A stretch of 64,000 bases of DNA from Gallionella sp. (lineage in GTDB: Bacteria > Pseudomonadota > Gammaproteobacteria > Burkholderiales > Gallionellaceae). Below, one piece after another: positions 10,101-20,610 of this stretch. Below the pieces are notes generated by a model. It ran no database searches and was not told the DNA's origin. It was given only the letters and a program-made list of their open reading frames with translations. The stretch spans positions 239,829 through 303,828 of the forward strand of contig JAQUAI010000001.1 in NCBI GenBank assembly GCA_028687335.1. The letters are read 5' to 3'. Numbering within the stretch: position 1 is the stretch's first letter; each line of letters starts with the position of its first letter. The position numbers and the translations under genes were made by a program.

Positions 10101-10458
10101 GACACCGACTGATCAGGCTGGTGTGACGGGTGTTGTGCAGGCTGCCACTTTATCGGCTAATTTCACAGCCATGACCGCGAATGTCGGGTTGACGGTGGCG
10201 ATGCCAACGGCGACGTTGACTGCTAGCGCAACAGGTATGCCTATTTCGACTTCGGGCTTCTTTAATGCTGATTCGCGTTATACCGCGCAACAGGGCGTGG
10301 CGGGCACAGTGAACTGTACCGGAGCAGGGTGCGGCGTGGTGAGTTATGCCAAGGTTGATGGTGTGCTGACTGGCGCCGGTGCAATTGGCGCGGGGGTGAT
10401 CTACGGTTTGCAAACGGGGACGATGACGGTTGGTGGTGTGGCCGCTTTTCACCGTTAA
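7126..10458 (+). CDS. Large exported FecR-domain protein with three tandem TbpB-like repeat domains
   Basis: A 1110-residue protein. Start 7126 is chosen because CGGAGG lies six bases upstream. Signal peptide to about VFA-D28, with no lipobox. Residues about 30-200 form a FecR domain (GTVQITD, IAVRPETEL, ATIGIRGTDHE). Residues 205-365 are low-complexity Gly/Ala/Thr/Pro linker. Three related domains follow (about 367-600, 606-862, 872-1110). Each has a WG.W or similar strand, a tyrosine-containing strand, an LNSA-type strand with .NFT or .DFT, a Cys pair, a V.G.F.G-like strand and a GVAAF or GVAAL closing strand. This pattern resembles the eight-stranded barrel of transferrin-binding protein B-like cargo of Slam translocons. 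It is probably exported by the neighbour. The ligand is unknown. Confidence 0.62.
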   Translation: MLTTKKTFYWFTVASAGYLLSASVVFADQAGNAQFVSGTVQITDSSGRVRGLQKGGVINEGDTLTSSKSSVAQIRMVDGGFIAVRPETELKFDQFKFGGKNGAEEKSFFGLFKGGFRAVTGLIGRVNKQNYRITTPAATIGIRGTDHETVVVLPNTLGLPPGTYNMVNTGETAMMTDAGAVYIRPGEGMAFSPGMTQQPTVMPVNAQLFNAAPESAPAPAAAQDNPSEQNGGGQQQAGNETGGEAGAAAENGEAGSAGNGVQNPETSVAAGGEPVRESAVVDNMATTAPTTVNAGTGVGGGATPAPAPAVVVPPTSVPVTLTNTATGTTLNTTTQTQTQGGTTTALPGTVVTTPAATTTAIPVDNRIAWEIAGLYWGQALSAPTDVLPQGNPPSFTERFGLTGNTYQMTIAMNGATGPTLATAPGGIQYGSWSNVSAPTWSDSYPFGSGNGMGGSAWIYGPTAFWSATPMAGVINYSLDGHTTPTDYWSGGTGVLNSASLSADFTNMTVSLALNLTFGANTYGSDTAGMSMSAASSSGSFWGNSIITQNGAACANCYGSVQGAFSAQDFAGAMAQYYIGDGLGSQIEGVAAFTRNAGAMTPVTPAAGYSVYARQGWWGNVAMVTNTGGVLTSYSTGQSSQSVSCAAGGCTGAAGTDVANTGIWFGSWDQGAMTWSGSGTAGPQHWITGPVAGPAYLPEVLLGTATYAMTGASSVTDMAAVNGPLNGTLNSAALTVNFTQQTVAVSMAGTVGGTSFLVTTPAGSEATLSGNSSGSGMSTNSAFWFNANCAGCVNYGSSGNVSVVVNGTATTGSGYVSGQLTGQGLTGAILSYQLMTSSPTVSTLQGVAALGLAANTPINMATSYRMAAATMPTYTYQGTGAGVIGGFNNSTRIALDGAGNLNKFDASNNGLAQTYSIAGATAVERGTDPVSGISWGRWSGGTQSVLNRATVGVAPATQATPASGMHWLLGPSMTAAVDLPVSGTFNYVLAGGTTPTDQAGVTGVVQAATLSANFTAMTANVGLTVAMPTATLTASATGMPISTSGFFNADSRYTAQQGVAGTVNCTGAGCGVVSYAKVDGVLTGAGAIGAGVIYGLQTGTMTVGGVAAFHR

Positions 10459-10473
10459 TTAATCTTCAGATGT

Positions 10474-10509
10474 AAAAGACAAGCCCCGCAATTGCGGGGC
10501 TTGTCTTTT
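10474..10509. terminator. Bidirectional terminator (36-bp perfect palindrome)
   Basis: A perfect 18+18 inverted repeat centred between 10491 and 10492, GC-rich inside (GCCCCGCAA) and ending in AAAA / TTTT. It sits between the convergent FecR-protein and purB genes and can end both transcripts. Confidence 0.9.
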
Positions 10510-10530
10510 GGGTCGGCGAATTGAGATGGT

Positions 10531-11934
<1,404 letters not shown>

Positions 11935-11995
11935 TTACGCGAATCGGCGGCGTGATTCTTGGGGTGATCCGAAAATCTTCGGCTTTACGTTGCGG

Positions 11996-13596
<1,601 letters not shown>

Positions 13597-13612
13597 TTAG
13601 AATCGGTGCGCT

Positions 13613-14581
13613 ATGAAAACACTAATCTGTACACTTCTGCTTCTTGCAAATTGCGCGGCTCAAGCCGCAACCCTGCCCGGGATTCCTGAATTCATTGAAA
13701 AAATGACCACGGAGCACAACTTCAAACGTGCTGAGCTGGAACAGGTATTTGCTCGTGCCCAGCATAAACCTTCCATCATCGAAGCAATTTCACGCCCTTC
13801 CACCATTCGGCCTTGGCCGGAATATCGCGCCTCCTTTGTGAATGCTAAGCGCGTCAAGCTTGGGCTAGTGTTCTGGGAAAAGTACCGGCAGACCTTGCGT
13901 CGAGCCGAGAAACAATTTGGTGTGCCGCAGGAAATCATCGTTGCCATTATCGGAGTCGAGACTGTGTATGGCGAAAACATGGGCTCATATCGGGTATTGG
14001 ATGCGTTGACCACGCTGGCTTTTGACTATCCGCGTCGTGCCGACTTTTTTCGTAGTGAACTGGAACATTTCTTGTTGCTGGCTCGCGCCGAACAATTTGA
14101 CCTGCTTGACGTGCGCGGTTCGTATGCCGGAGCGATAGGGATTCCGCAGTTCATGCCGAGTAGCCATCGCAAATACGCAATCGATTACAACCACAACCAA
14201 AAGATCGACCTGCGCCGTGAAGCGCGTGATGCCATCGGCAGCGTGGGAAATTATTTTCAAGGCTATGGCTGGCGTAAAGGCGAACCTGTCGCGCACCTTG
14301 CGCGGCTGGATATGAAAGAGTGTGTCAGTGACATTACCACGCCTCGCCCGCTATCAGTATGGGCCGCATCCGGCGTGACTCCCGTAGAAAAAATGGTTGA
14401 GGAAGGAAATGCGCGGCTGCTGGATTTCACGCTGGGCGAGGAAAAAGAATTCTGGCTGGGCTTCAACAACTTTGATGTCATTACTCGTTACAACAACAGC
14501 GATTACTACGCGATGTCGGTGTTCCAGTTGGCCGAAGCATTAAAGGCTGCGCGTGCAGCGCAAGCTGTCGAAAAGCGCTGA
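13613..14581 (+). CDS. mltB: Lytic murein transglycosylase B-like (GH103)
   Basis: Cleaves the glycan strands of peptidoglycan with formation of 1,6-anhydro ends in the periplasm. A 322-residue precursor with a signal peptide (cleavage near AQA-A19). The catalytic Glu is E116 in GVETVYG. The IGIPQFMPSS segment and the DAIGSVGNYF.GYGW stretch are hallmarks of the MltB family. There is no lipobox Cys at the cleavage site, so it is probably a soluble periplasmic form. It is convergent with the NlpC/P60 peptidase gene, another cell-wall enzyme. Confidence 0.93.
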   Translation: MKTLICTLLLLANCAAQAATLPGIPEFIEKMTTEHNFKRAELEQVFARAQHKPSIIEAISRPSTIRPWPEYRASFVNAKRVKLGLVFWEKYRQTLRRAEKQFGVPQEIIVAIIGVETVYGENMGSYRVLDALTTLAFDYPRRADFFRSELEHFLLLARAEQFDLLDVRGSYAGAIGIPQFMPSSHRKYAIDYNHNQKIDLRREARDAIGSVGNYFQGYGWRKGEPVAHLARLDMKECVSDITTPRPLSVWAASGVTPVEKMVEEGNARLLDFTLGEEKEFWLGFNNFDVITRYNNSDYYAMSVFQLAEALKAARAAQAVEKR

Positions 14582-14599
14582 ATTGCTTACGCGCGCTAC

Positions 14600-15055
14600 T
14601 CAATATTCAACGGTGACTCGTCTGGCACCGTTGAAGCGTTGAATCCAGTAGCGATCATTCATATTGTCCACGCGGATGCTTCCGCCCGAGCTGGGGGAGT
14701 GAACAAAGCGGTCATCTCCGAGATAAATGCCCACATGCGAATAGCGATTGCGCCGAGTGTTGTAAAACACTAAATCCCCCGGTTGCAATTGAGTGGAATC
14801 AATTTGGTTACCCCGTTGCCATATTTCACTCGTGCTGCGCGGGAGGCGTATCCCGAGCGAGCGGTTGAATACATGCCCGACGAAACCGCTGCAATCAAAC
14901 CCGGTATCAGGAGAGTTGCCGCCGTAGCGGTAAGGCGTGCCGGACAAACTCAGGGCGTAAAACGCCAGATCGTTCATCGCTGCCGTATCGGTTTCGTCTG
15001 CCGCCTGACTTGCGCTGCAAAACAGTAGAACCAGTGCTGTGAATAGATGTCTCAT
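14600..15055 (-). CDS. NlpC/P60 family cell-wall peptidase
   Basis: Predicted gamma-D-glutamyl-diaminopimelate-type endopeptidase acting on peptidoglycan stem peptides. The 151-residue precursor begins MRHLFTALVLLF with cleavage near SQA-A. The catalytic triad is visible: C55 in DCSGFV, H107 in SHVGIYLG and H119 in FVHSP. The short length (one domain, no SH3 or LysM) matches the small Spr-like group. It is divergent from the secretin-like gene with 51 bp between the starts. An upstream extension to 15106 is open but would remove the signal peptide from the N-terminus. Confidence 0.88.
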   Translation of the reverse strand: MRHLFTALVLLFCSASQAADETDTAAMNDLAFYALSLSGTPYRYGGNSPDTGFDCSGFVGHVFNRSLGIRLPRSTSEIWQRGNQIDSTQLQPGDLVFYNTRRNRYSHVGIYLGDDRFVHSPSSGGSIRVDNMNDRYWIQRFNGARRVTVEY

Positions 15056-15106
15056 GCGGTGGAATTTAATGTAGATTGCTATCGTTACGCAATGGGGAAG
15101 GCTCAC

Positions 15107-15964
15107 ATGAAAAAGATATTCACATTGGGATTGCTGCTAATTTCCACACTGGCGCATGCCGAATTAGAAGTGATTCAGCTACATCATCGCAGTGCGGAAG
15201 AACTACTGCCAGTGATTCGCCCTTTGCTAGATCCCGACGATGTCGCCAATGGCATGAACTATCAGCTGATCCTACGCACCTCGCCGCGCCATTTGGAAGA
15301 GGTACGCGAACTTTTGCGTCGTCTCGACGTGGCTGCGCGTAGCCTTAAAGTTACCGTAATACAAGATGTCGATGTCGAAACGGCAACGCGGCTAACGCGT
15401 ATTTCCGGTGATGTCGGTCTGTCGCGCGATGCGCGCGTGCGTATTCCCGCAGGTGGCAATAACGACGGTCTGAATGTCGAGTTGGGGCAGGGGCGTGACC
15501 GGATCAAAGCAAATATTGTCTCTACCCGTTCACTCGAACGGGACCACAAAACCCAACAGTTGCGCGTGTTGGAAGGCAATCGCGCGCTGGTGAAAAGCGG
15601 GCAGAGCGTGCCGGTGCCGCAACGCCGTGTCATTCAACGCTGGTGGGGTACCGAGGTGGTCGATAGCACCGAGTACCATCAAGTTGATAGCGGGTTTTAT
15701 GTTTTACCTCGGGTCAATGGCGAGCGCGTCACACTGGAAATCAGTGCGCAAAACGACAGCCCGTCCGCATCGGGAAATTCGTCTTACCCCGTGACCAATG
15801 TGCAACGTACCGAAAGCACAGTGAGCGGCTATCTGGGTGAATGGATTGCACTCGGCGGCATTGACCAGCAGCGCGAAAGTGACGGTAGCAGTCTCTCCAG
15901 CAGCGATGCCGGAAAAAACCAATCTAAGCGTAACGTACTCATCAAAGTCGAGTTGATTGACTGA
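15107..15964 (+). CDS. Stand-alone secretin-like protein (short N-domain plus partial secretin core)
   Basis: A 285-residue exported protein. The signal peptide ends near AHA-E19. Residues 20-90 (LEVIQLHHRSAEELLPVIRP and the EEVRELLRRLD helix) match the N1-type domain of type II/III secretins. Residues about 190-285 (GQSVPVP, GFYVLPRVNGERVTLEI, LGEWIALGGI, NVLIKVELI) match part of the secretin core. A full secretin is over 500 residues, so this cannot make the usual gated channel. No other secretion or pilus gene lies nearby. GGGGAAGG precedes the ATG. Its end overlaps the convergent DUF4149 gene by 23 bp. The function is unknown. Confidence 0.68.
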   Translation: MKKIFTLGLLLISTLAHAELEVIQLHHRSAEELLPVIRPLLDPDDVANGMNYQLILRTSPRHLEEVRELLRRLDVAARSLKVTVIQDVDVETATRLTRISGDVGLSRDARVRIPAGGNNDGLNVELGQGRDRIKANIVSTRSLERDHKTQQLRVLEGNRALVKSGQSVPVPQRRVIQRWWGTEVVDSTEYHQVDSGFYVLPRVNGERVTLEISAQNDSPSASGNSSYPVTNVQRTESTVSGYLGEWIALGGIDQQRESDGSSLSSSDAGKNQSKRNVLIKVELID

Positions 15965-16406
15965 TCTTTACAACAAGCAGTATCCCAGCCAAGCCTTCGA
16001 TCAGATATACAACGCTGGATAAGCCGTGCAGCATTTTGAAGCGGTCGGCATAAATGCTTTGCATCACATCCGCACCATCACTTAGCGCCTTCAACTCTGC
16101 CATCGCGGGTTGTATACCGTACTGCAAAACCAGCGTCATACCTAACATCAGCAGCACAATGCGAAACGTTGTTTCGTGCCAAACCTGTTTGTCGAAAATC
16201 TGACGGCAATACCAAATCAGATACGTACCGCACAGCATGCCGATTATTCCGACCGCGGTAAACATCCGCCCCGCTAGCATACCGGCCAAAACCTTGTCCG
16301 GCTGCGCCTGGAATAGCACGGGAACGGCGAGATAGCCTATCGACCATAAACTGCCAGCCCAGAGTGTGGCCGTCAAAACGGCGAGTGTGCGAGTGATATT
16401 TTTCAT
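15942..16406 (-). CDS. DUF4149 integral membrane protein
   Basis: A 154-residue protein with four hydrophobic segments (about residues 8-30, 45-66, 80-98 and 130-150), typical of the DUF4149 family, which has no known function. Notable short motifs are GSLWSIGYLAVPVLF and the C-terminal YLIEGLAGILLVVK. The ATG overlaps the comEC stop in an ATGA junction, so it is cotranslated with comEC. Confidence 0.75.
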   Translation of the reverse strand: MKNITRTLAVLTATLWAGSLWSIGYLAVPVLFQAQPDKVLAGMLAGRMFTAVGIIGMLCGTYLIWYCRQIFDKQVWHETTFRIVLLMLGMTLVLQYGIQPAMAELKALSDGADVMQSIYADRFKMLHGLSSVVYLIEGLAGILLVVKISQSTRL

Positions 16407-18814
16407 GGTGTGGAGGCTATCACATCATCTCTCGCGACACGATGCGTCCAATAGCGACGATGCGTTTTGCGATAGTGCTCCAGCCGAATTTGTCGCGCAT
16501 CCATCTCGATCATGATCGCCCCGTCGTCATCCGAACGTAGCAACTCCGCGCCGCTGTCGAGATACCGTTGTTGCACATCGGGATGGGGATGGTTGAAACG
16601 GTTGCGATAACCGGCGGTGAATACCACATGATTTGGCAATACCGCTGCGACAAATTCATCAGTGGATGAGCTTTTGCTGCCGTGATGCGGTGCGATCAGC
16701 ACATCGGCGGAAAGTTTATCGCGGTGCTGTTGCAGCAGGCGAGCTTCGGAATACCGTTCGATGTCGCCCGTGAGTAGTATTGCGCGCGCACCGATGCTGA
16801 TGCGCAATACACAACTCATCTCATTGTCGTGCCGCTTACTGCTGGCAGCATCGCTGGCAACAGGGTGCAACACCTGAAAGCTCACCCCGTTCCAATGCCA
16901 TTGTTGGCCATCGCGACAGCGGCGCATTTCGGTCAATGCGAGCGAGGTGTTCGCCGCCGGTAAGGCAGATGATACCCAACCGACGGGGATAGACTGCAAC
17001 ACCGAAGCTGTGCCACCGATGTGGTCGAGATCGTCGTGGCTCAGCATCAATCCATCCAATTCGCTGATGCCGAGTGCGTGCAACGTCGGCACGAGAATGC
17101 GATTGCCGCTATCTGCCTCGCCCGCGTAGTCCGGCCCTGTGTCGTAGAGCAAAGCGTGATTACGAGTTTGGACCGCGACTGACAATCCTTGTCCAACATC
17201 GAACACGACCATACGCAGCGAGTTTTCATCCGGTGGTTCTGGGCGATTGACGAACATTGGTAACATCATCAGCACACCCAACCAGCGCGCCGGAAAGCCG
17301 CGCGGCAGTAGCAACCAAACCGCACCGCACATTCCGGCGACAACGCTCCAGACGGGCGGTGCATGTTGCGCCCACACTGCTTGTGGCAATGCGCTCAACC
17401 AAGTAATGCCAATCATCGTGGCCTCCATCACCATATGTGCCAGCCAGAGCGGTACCTCGCTGGGCAATGCCGCGCCAAGTAGCGCGAGAGGCACCACGAC
17501 CAGACTAAGCAACGGAATGGCAAACGCATTAGCAATAGGAGAAACCAGCGAGACCTGTTGAAACAAGCCAAGCAGCAAGGGAATCAGGCCGACAGTCATC
17601 GCCCACTGCACTGTGCCGTATTCGCGCAGAATGTGCGGTAAATGCACGGCAAAATGAAATGGTTGCTCTTCCCGTGTGGCACTTGCTCCGATGCGGTGTG
17701 ATGTGACATATAAAATGAGCGCTACAGCCCCAAACGAAAGCCAGAATCCTGCCGCGATGACCGCCCAAGGGTCGATACCCAGCACCGCAATCAGCGCAAT
17801 CGCAAGCAACTGCCCCGGCGCAAAATTACGCCGTAACCATAGTGCCAGCGCAACCGCACAAACCATATAAACAGTGCGTTGCGCCGGGATAGCAAATCCT
17901 GAAAGCAGTGCATAACCGGATGCAGCCAATACCGCAGCTGTTGCTGCCGCTTTACGCGCTGGCAGCCGTAAAGTCAGCCGTGCGCTGCGCCGCCACAATC
18001 GGTAGCTCAAGGCAAAAGCTAAACTGGCCAGCATCGTGATATGCAATCCCGAGATCGAGACTAAATGCGAAATTCCAGTGCGGTTAAAAATTTGCCATTG
18101 CGCTGGCGGAATGCTGTTCTGGTCGCCAATAGCCAGCGCAATCAACACTCCCGCATAAGGAGCCGCACCCAGCGTCGCGGAAAATTTATCGCGCAATACC
18201 TCGCGCCAATGTTCGATACGGTAATTCCAGCCCTCCGCCAGCGCATCCAAGCGTTGATTGTTCCCTTTGCTATGCACATAACCCACCGCGCGAATATCTC
18301 GCTCCAACGCCCAGGCTTCAAAATCGAAACCATGCGGATTGGCCGTGCCGTGCGGCTGTTTCAGGCGCAGCGTCAACTGCCAACGTTCCCCCGCGTGTAA
18401 CGCCAGCGGCGGATTTTTGTCATCCTGATAGGTGCTGAGATAAACGTGCTTCGGCACCTCAATATTCGGTGTGAGCGTGCGCTCAACATTAAAGCGAAAA
18501 CGAAGCCCGCGCTCGTGGCTGCGAGGTAATTCTGCCACCACGCCAAGCACCGCAATATCGCGTCCTTGCCAAGCATCCGGCAAGACCTCGGATAAACGCT
18601 GCTGTCCCTGCCAAGCTGCATGAAAATAGCCAATGCCGAACGCGCTGATGGCGATTAACAACGCACGTGCCACGCGCCAAGTTCGGCCAGTGGTGGGTAA
18701 GAGCAGCACAAAAGGAAACCCGAGCAATAACCAAGCCCAGTCAAATGTGGGCAACGCTGACTGTTGCTGCAACAGCCAGATGCCCAGCGCAAAGAAGACC
18801 GCAAAAATAACCAT
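16403..18814 (-). CDS. comEC: ComEC/Rec2 DNA-uptake channel
   Basis: Inner-membrane channel that takes single-stranded DNA into the cytoplasm during natural transformation. The protein has 803 residues. Layout: N-terminal membrane segments with a DUF4131-type soluble domain (about 1-200); the multi-pass Competence domain (about 210-500, with LVSISGLHITM); and a C-terminal metallo-beta-lactamase-like domain (about 530-780) with VFDVGQG, LLYDTG and the metal motif SHDDLDHIGG. The HxDxDH set is intact, so the nuclease-like domain may be active. Other competence genes are not in this window. Confidence 0.94.
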   Translation of the reverse strand: MVIFAVFFALGIWLLQQQSALPTFDWAWLLLGFPFVLLLPTTGRTWRVARALLIAISAFGIGYFHAAWQGQQRLSEVLPDAWQGRDIAVLGVVAELPRSHERGLRFRFNVERTLTPNIEVPKHVYLSTYQDDKNPPLALHAGERWQLTLRLKQPHGTANPHGFDFEAWALERDIRAVGYVHSKGNNQRLDALAEGWNYRIEHWREVLRDKFSATLGAAPYAGVLIALAIGDQNSIPPAQWQIFNRTGISHLVSISGLHITMLASLAFALSYRLWRRSARLTLRLPARKAAATAAVLAASGYALLSGFAIPAQRTVYMVCAVALALWLRRNFAPGQLLAIALIAVLGIDPWAVIAAGFWLSFGAVALILYVTSHRIGASATREEQPFHFAVHLPHILREYGTVQWAMTVGLIPLLLGLFQQVSLVSPIANAFAIPLLSLVVVPLALLGAALPSEVPLWLAHMVMEATMIGITWLSALPQAVWAQHAPPVWSVVAGMCGAVWLLLPRGFPARWLGVLMMLPMFVNRPEPPDENSLRMVVFDVGQGLSVAVQTRNHALLYDTGPDYAGEADSGNRILVPTLHALGISELDGLMLSHDDLDHIGGTASVLQSIPVGWVSSALPAANTSLALTEMRRCRDGQQWHWNGVSFQVLHPVASDAASSKRHDNEMSCVLRISIGARAILLTGDIERYSEARLLQQHRDKLSADVLIAPHHGSKSSSTDEFVAAVLPNHVVFTAGYRNRFNHPHPDVQQRYLDSGAELLRSDDDGAIMIEMDARQIRLEHYRKTHRRYWTHRVARDDVIASTP

Positions 18815-18918
18815 GCCATAGCGTAACGCTAAGGGCTGGGCAGGTTAAGCGCGGATAAGTGAATCATTGTTGATTGAGCTGAATTACGGGTAAGCAACCC
18901 GCAAGTAGTGACGCGATG

Positions 18919-18953
18919 GAAAGTGGGCTGGATTAAGTGCCATCCCCACTTTC
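18919..18953 (-). terminator. Terminator-like hairpin after the LprI-like gene
   Basis: The arms GAAAGTGGG (18919-18927) and CCCACTTTC (18945-18953) pair perfectly over nine bases, about 20 bp past the stop of the minus-strand gene. There is no strong T-run, so its role as an intrinsic terminator is uncertain. Confidence 0.4.
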
Positions 18954-18973
18954 GCTCGAATAAATATTGACGG

Positions 18974-19351
18974 TCAAAGTTTGCTGTTTTGGCAGCCTGA
19001 GCTTACGCACTCGCGGTAGCGATCCTGAAGAAACTGTGCTCTGCCAATGGTCTGTTTAGTGGCACAGTTCAAATTTACGAAAAATCCCTGACTGCTGTCT
19101 CGTTTGCTACAACTCGAATTGCGCTCTTCCATCCACGCCAACTGGCTCTTTTTTAGAGTAGCCGTGCCATTTGCATCAAGTTTCCCCAGCAATTTTTTGT
19201 AGTTGGCGTTTAGCTCTGCGTCAGCCTGTTGATAAACCTTATTCATACAGTAAAGGCCATCGAAATCATCTCTCGGTTTATCGCATGCCGAGTTGGCAAA
19301 AGCGCCACTGGAAAATGCTGCGGTGGTAGCAAGAATCCAAAGTGTTTTCAT
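18974..19351 (-). CDS. LprI/DUF1311-family exported protein
   Basis: A 125-residue precursor with a signal peptide (cleavage near AFA-N). The mature part has the DUF1311/LprI pattern: ACDKP near the start, LNANYKKLLGKLD, SQLAWMEERNSSC and spaced cysteines (AC, YC, SSC, NC, EC, GC) that probably form disulfides. Members such as LprI have been described as lysozyme inhibitors. AGGGAG lies seven bases from the ATG at 19351, which is preferred over the ATG at 19357. It is monocistronic, ending with a hairpin. Confidence 0.8.
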   Translation of the reverse strand: MKTLWILATTAAFSSGAFANSACDKPRDDFDGLYCMNKVYQQADAELNANYKKLLGKLDANGTATLKKSQLAWMEERNSSCSKRDSSQGFFVNLNCATKQTIGRAQFLQDRYRECVSSGCQNSKL

Positions 19352-19747
19352 TTTCATACTCCCTGAGTGAAAAAATAGGCTAACGCAATTAGCCTTGATT
19401 CTCTTATGTCAGTCTATGCTATGCAATGTGCCTAGAGCCAAGTCATCGCTTGGTTTTGTGGGTACGGTGACGCGACCTATCTTAACGGGATGCTTGCACT
19501 GTCGATGACTAACTCGCGTTGCATGGAAATACTAGCCATCAGTTTTTAGCATCAGCAAGACTTCATTTACTTAACATACGGCAAGAATAGCAGATTGCTA
19601 CGTCTCCTCAAAAGTTGCCTAGCAACGCTGTATGAAATCCCTTCACACTTGCGTCGTGCTGAGAAACAAAGCAAAGATTAAGGTCGGAGTTATTGGGGAT
19701 GGAACGGTACAAACACAACAAGGCTGGCGCGCGACTAGAATGTCGCT
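19352..19747. other. 396-bp intergenic region without a supported gene
   Basis: Between two divergent genes. It holds a small inverted repeat GGCTAA-CGCAA-TTAGCC (19378-19394) upstream of the LprI-like gene, and TAGAAT (19736-19741) only six bases before the ATG of the DUF2062 gene, which could be a -10 element of a nearly leaderless transcript. No coding sequence, tRNA or riboswitch is recognisable. Confidence 0.5.
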
Positions 19748-20284
19748 ATGCGTAAATTTCTTCGTCGCTTTATCCCGCATCCCGATGGCATCCGTCAGCA
19801 GCGTTGGCTTAGGCCATTTGGTTCGTTGCTGCATCAGCCCGGTTTGTGGCATTTACATCGTCGCTCGGTGGCGGGCGGGGTGGCGGTCGGTTTGTTTTGT
19901 GGTTTGATACCTGGGCCGTTGCAGATGCTGACGGCGTTGTTGTTGGCGCTGTTGTTTCGGGTCAATTTGCCGGTGGCGGCGTTTGCCACGTTGTATACCA
20001 ATCCGTTCACGATTATTCCGTTGTATTTACTGGCATACCGCATCGGGCTTTGGGTCGGCGGTGAGTCGGCGGATGGTTTACCGCTGATGCCTGAGTTGCA
20101 TTGGCATAATTGGTCGAGCGAGTTATGGCCTTGGTTGGAAACATTGGGCAGGCCGTTGTTGCTAGGGTTGCCTTTGTTGGCGCTGGGTTTGGCAGCGTTG
20201 GGTTATGTGCTGGTGCGCGGCGGGTGGCGTTTGCTGGTGGTGTGGAAATGGCGACATCGCAAGGGTGGCGGGGTGCGCGGATGA
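19748..20284 (+). CDS. DUF2062 membrane protein
   Basis: A 178-residue protein with the DUF2062 signature: SVAGGVAVGLFCGLIPGPLQM (here read in two parts), followed by LYTNPFTIIPLYLLAYRIG. Hydrophobic segments lie near residues 40-60, 65-90 and 135-160. The family is of unknown function in the inner membrane and is often linked to envelope or polysaccharide genes. No Shine-Dalgarno is visible, consistent with a very short leader. It is followed by a terminator 48 bp after the stop. Confidence 0.78.
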   Translation: MRKFLRRFIPHPDGIRQQRWLRPFGSLLHQPGLWHLHRRSVAGGVAVGLFCGLIPGPLQMLTALLLALLFRVNLPVAAFATLYTNPFTIIPLYLLAYRIGLWVGGESADGLPLMPELHWHNWSSELWPWLETLGRPLLLGLPLLALGLAALGYVLVRGGWRLLVVWKWRHRKGGGVRG

Positions 20285-20332
20285 ATCTTTTGTGACAAGG
20301 GAACTTGTCGGGTGATGTCTAGTCTGAATCTG

Positions 20333-20362
20333 CGTCCGGTTGATGAATGCCGGATGTTTTTT
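20333..20362 (+). terminator. Rho-independent terminator after the DUF2062 gene
   Basis: Stem CGTCCGG (20333-20339) with CCGGATG (20350-20356), one G-U pair, a ten-base loop and a TTTTTT tail. It lies 40 bp before the start of the 37-codon gene. Confidence 0.78.
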
Positions 20363-20401
20363 GAGCAGATGTGTTGTTTTAACTACCAAGAGGTGATTTA
20401 G

Positions 20402-20515
20402 ATGAAAAAGGCTTATGACAGTGTTGCAAGGTTGATTCGTTGGGCTGTGGCAGGAGTAGTTTCCGTCATCGTCGCGCTGCCGATGTTGACTTCTTTCGCT
20501 GCCAGCCACGCGTAA
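20402..20515 (+). CDS. 37-residue predicted membrane peptide
   Basis: A short open frame starting MKKAYDSVARLIRW and ending TSFAASHA. An AGAGGTG ribosome binding site lies a few bases before the ATG. The N-terminus is basic and amphipathic (Lys2, Lys3, Arg10, Arg13), followed by one hydrophobic helix (about residues 14-32), so it would insert in the inner membrane or be exported, with a possible cleavage near the ASH end. A terminator precedes it by 40 bp and another follows 15 bp after the stop. No family is recognised; the call rests on the ribosome site, composition and terminator. Confidence 0.5.
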   Translation: MKKAYDSVARLIRWAVAGVVSVIVALPMLTSFAASHA

Positions 20516-20529
20516 TCGCTGCGAATGCT

Positions 20530-20562
20530 AACGCCCTGGTACTGTGTGCCGGGGCGTTTTTT
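20530..20562 (+). terminator. Rho-independent terminator after the 37-codon gene
   Basis: Stem ACGCCCTGG (20531-20539) with CCGGGGCGT (20549-20557), one G-U pair, followed by TTTTTT. It ends the small-peptide transcript. Confidence 0.85.
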
Positions 20563-20610
20563 ATGGGTATTGGTGGTTAATGCGCAAGGTAACGCGCATA
20601 AGTTTGTGCG

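Noticed and set aside
10474..10509. 36-bp perfect palindrome as a novel element
   Set aside because: Its GC-rich core and A/T ends fit an ordinary bidirectional terminator between convergent genes.
19632..19907. Open frame of 91 codons before and across the DUF2062 gene start
   Set aside because: It overlaps most of the start of a recognisable DUF2062 gene in another frame, lacks a ribosome site, and its sequence matches no family.
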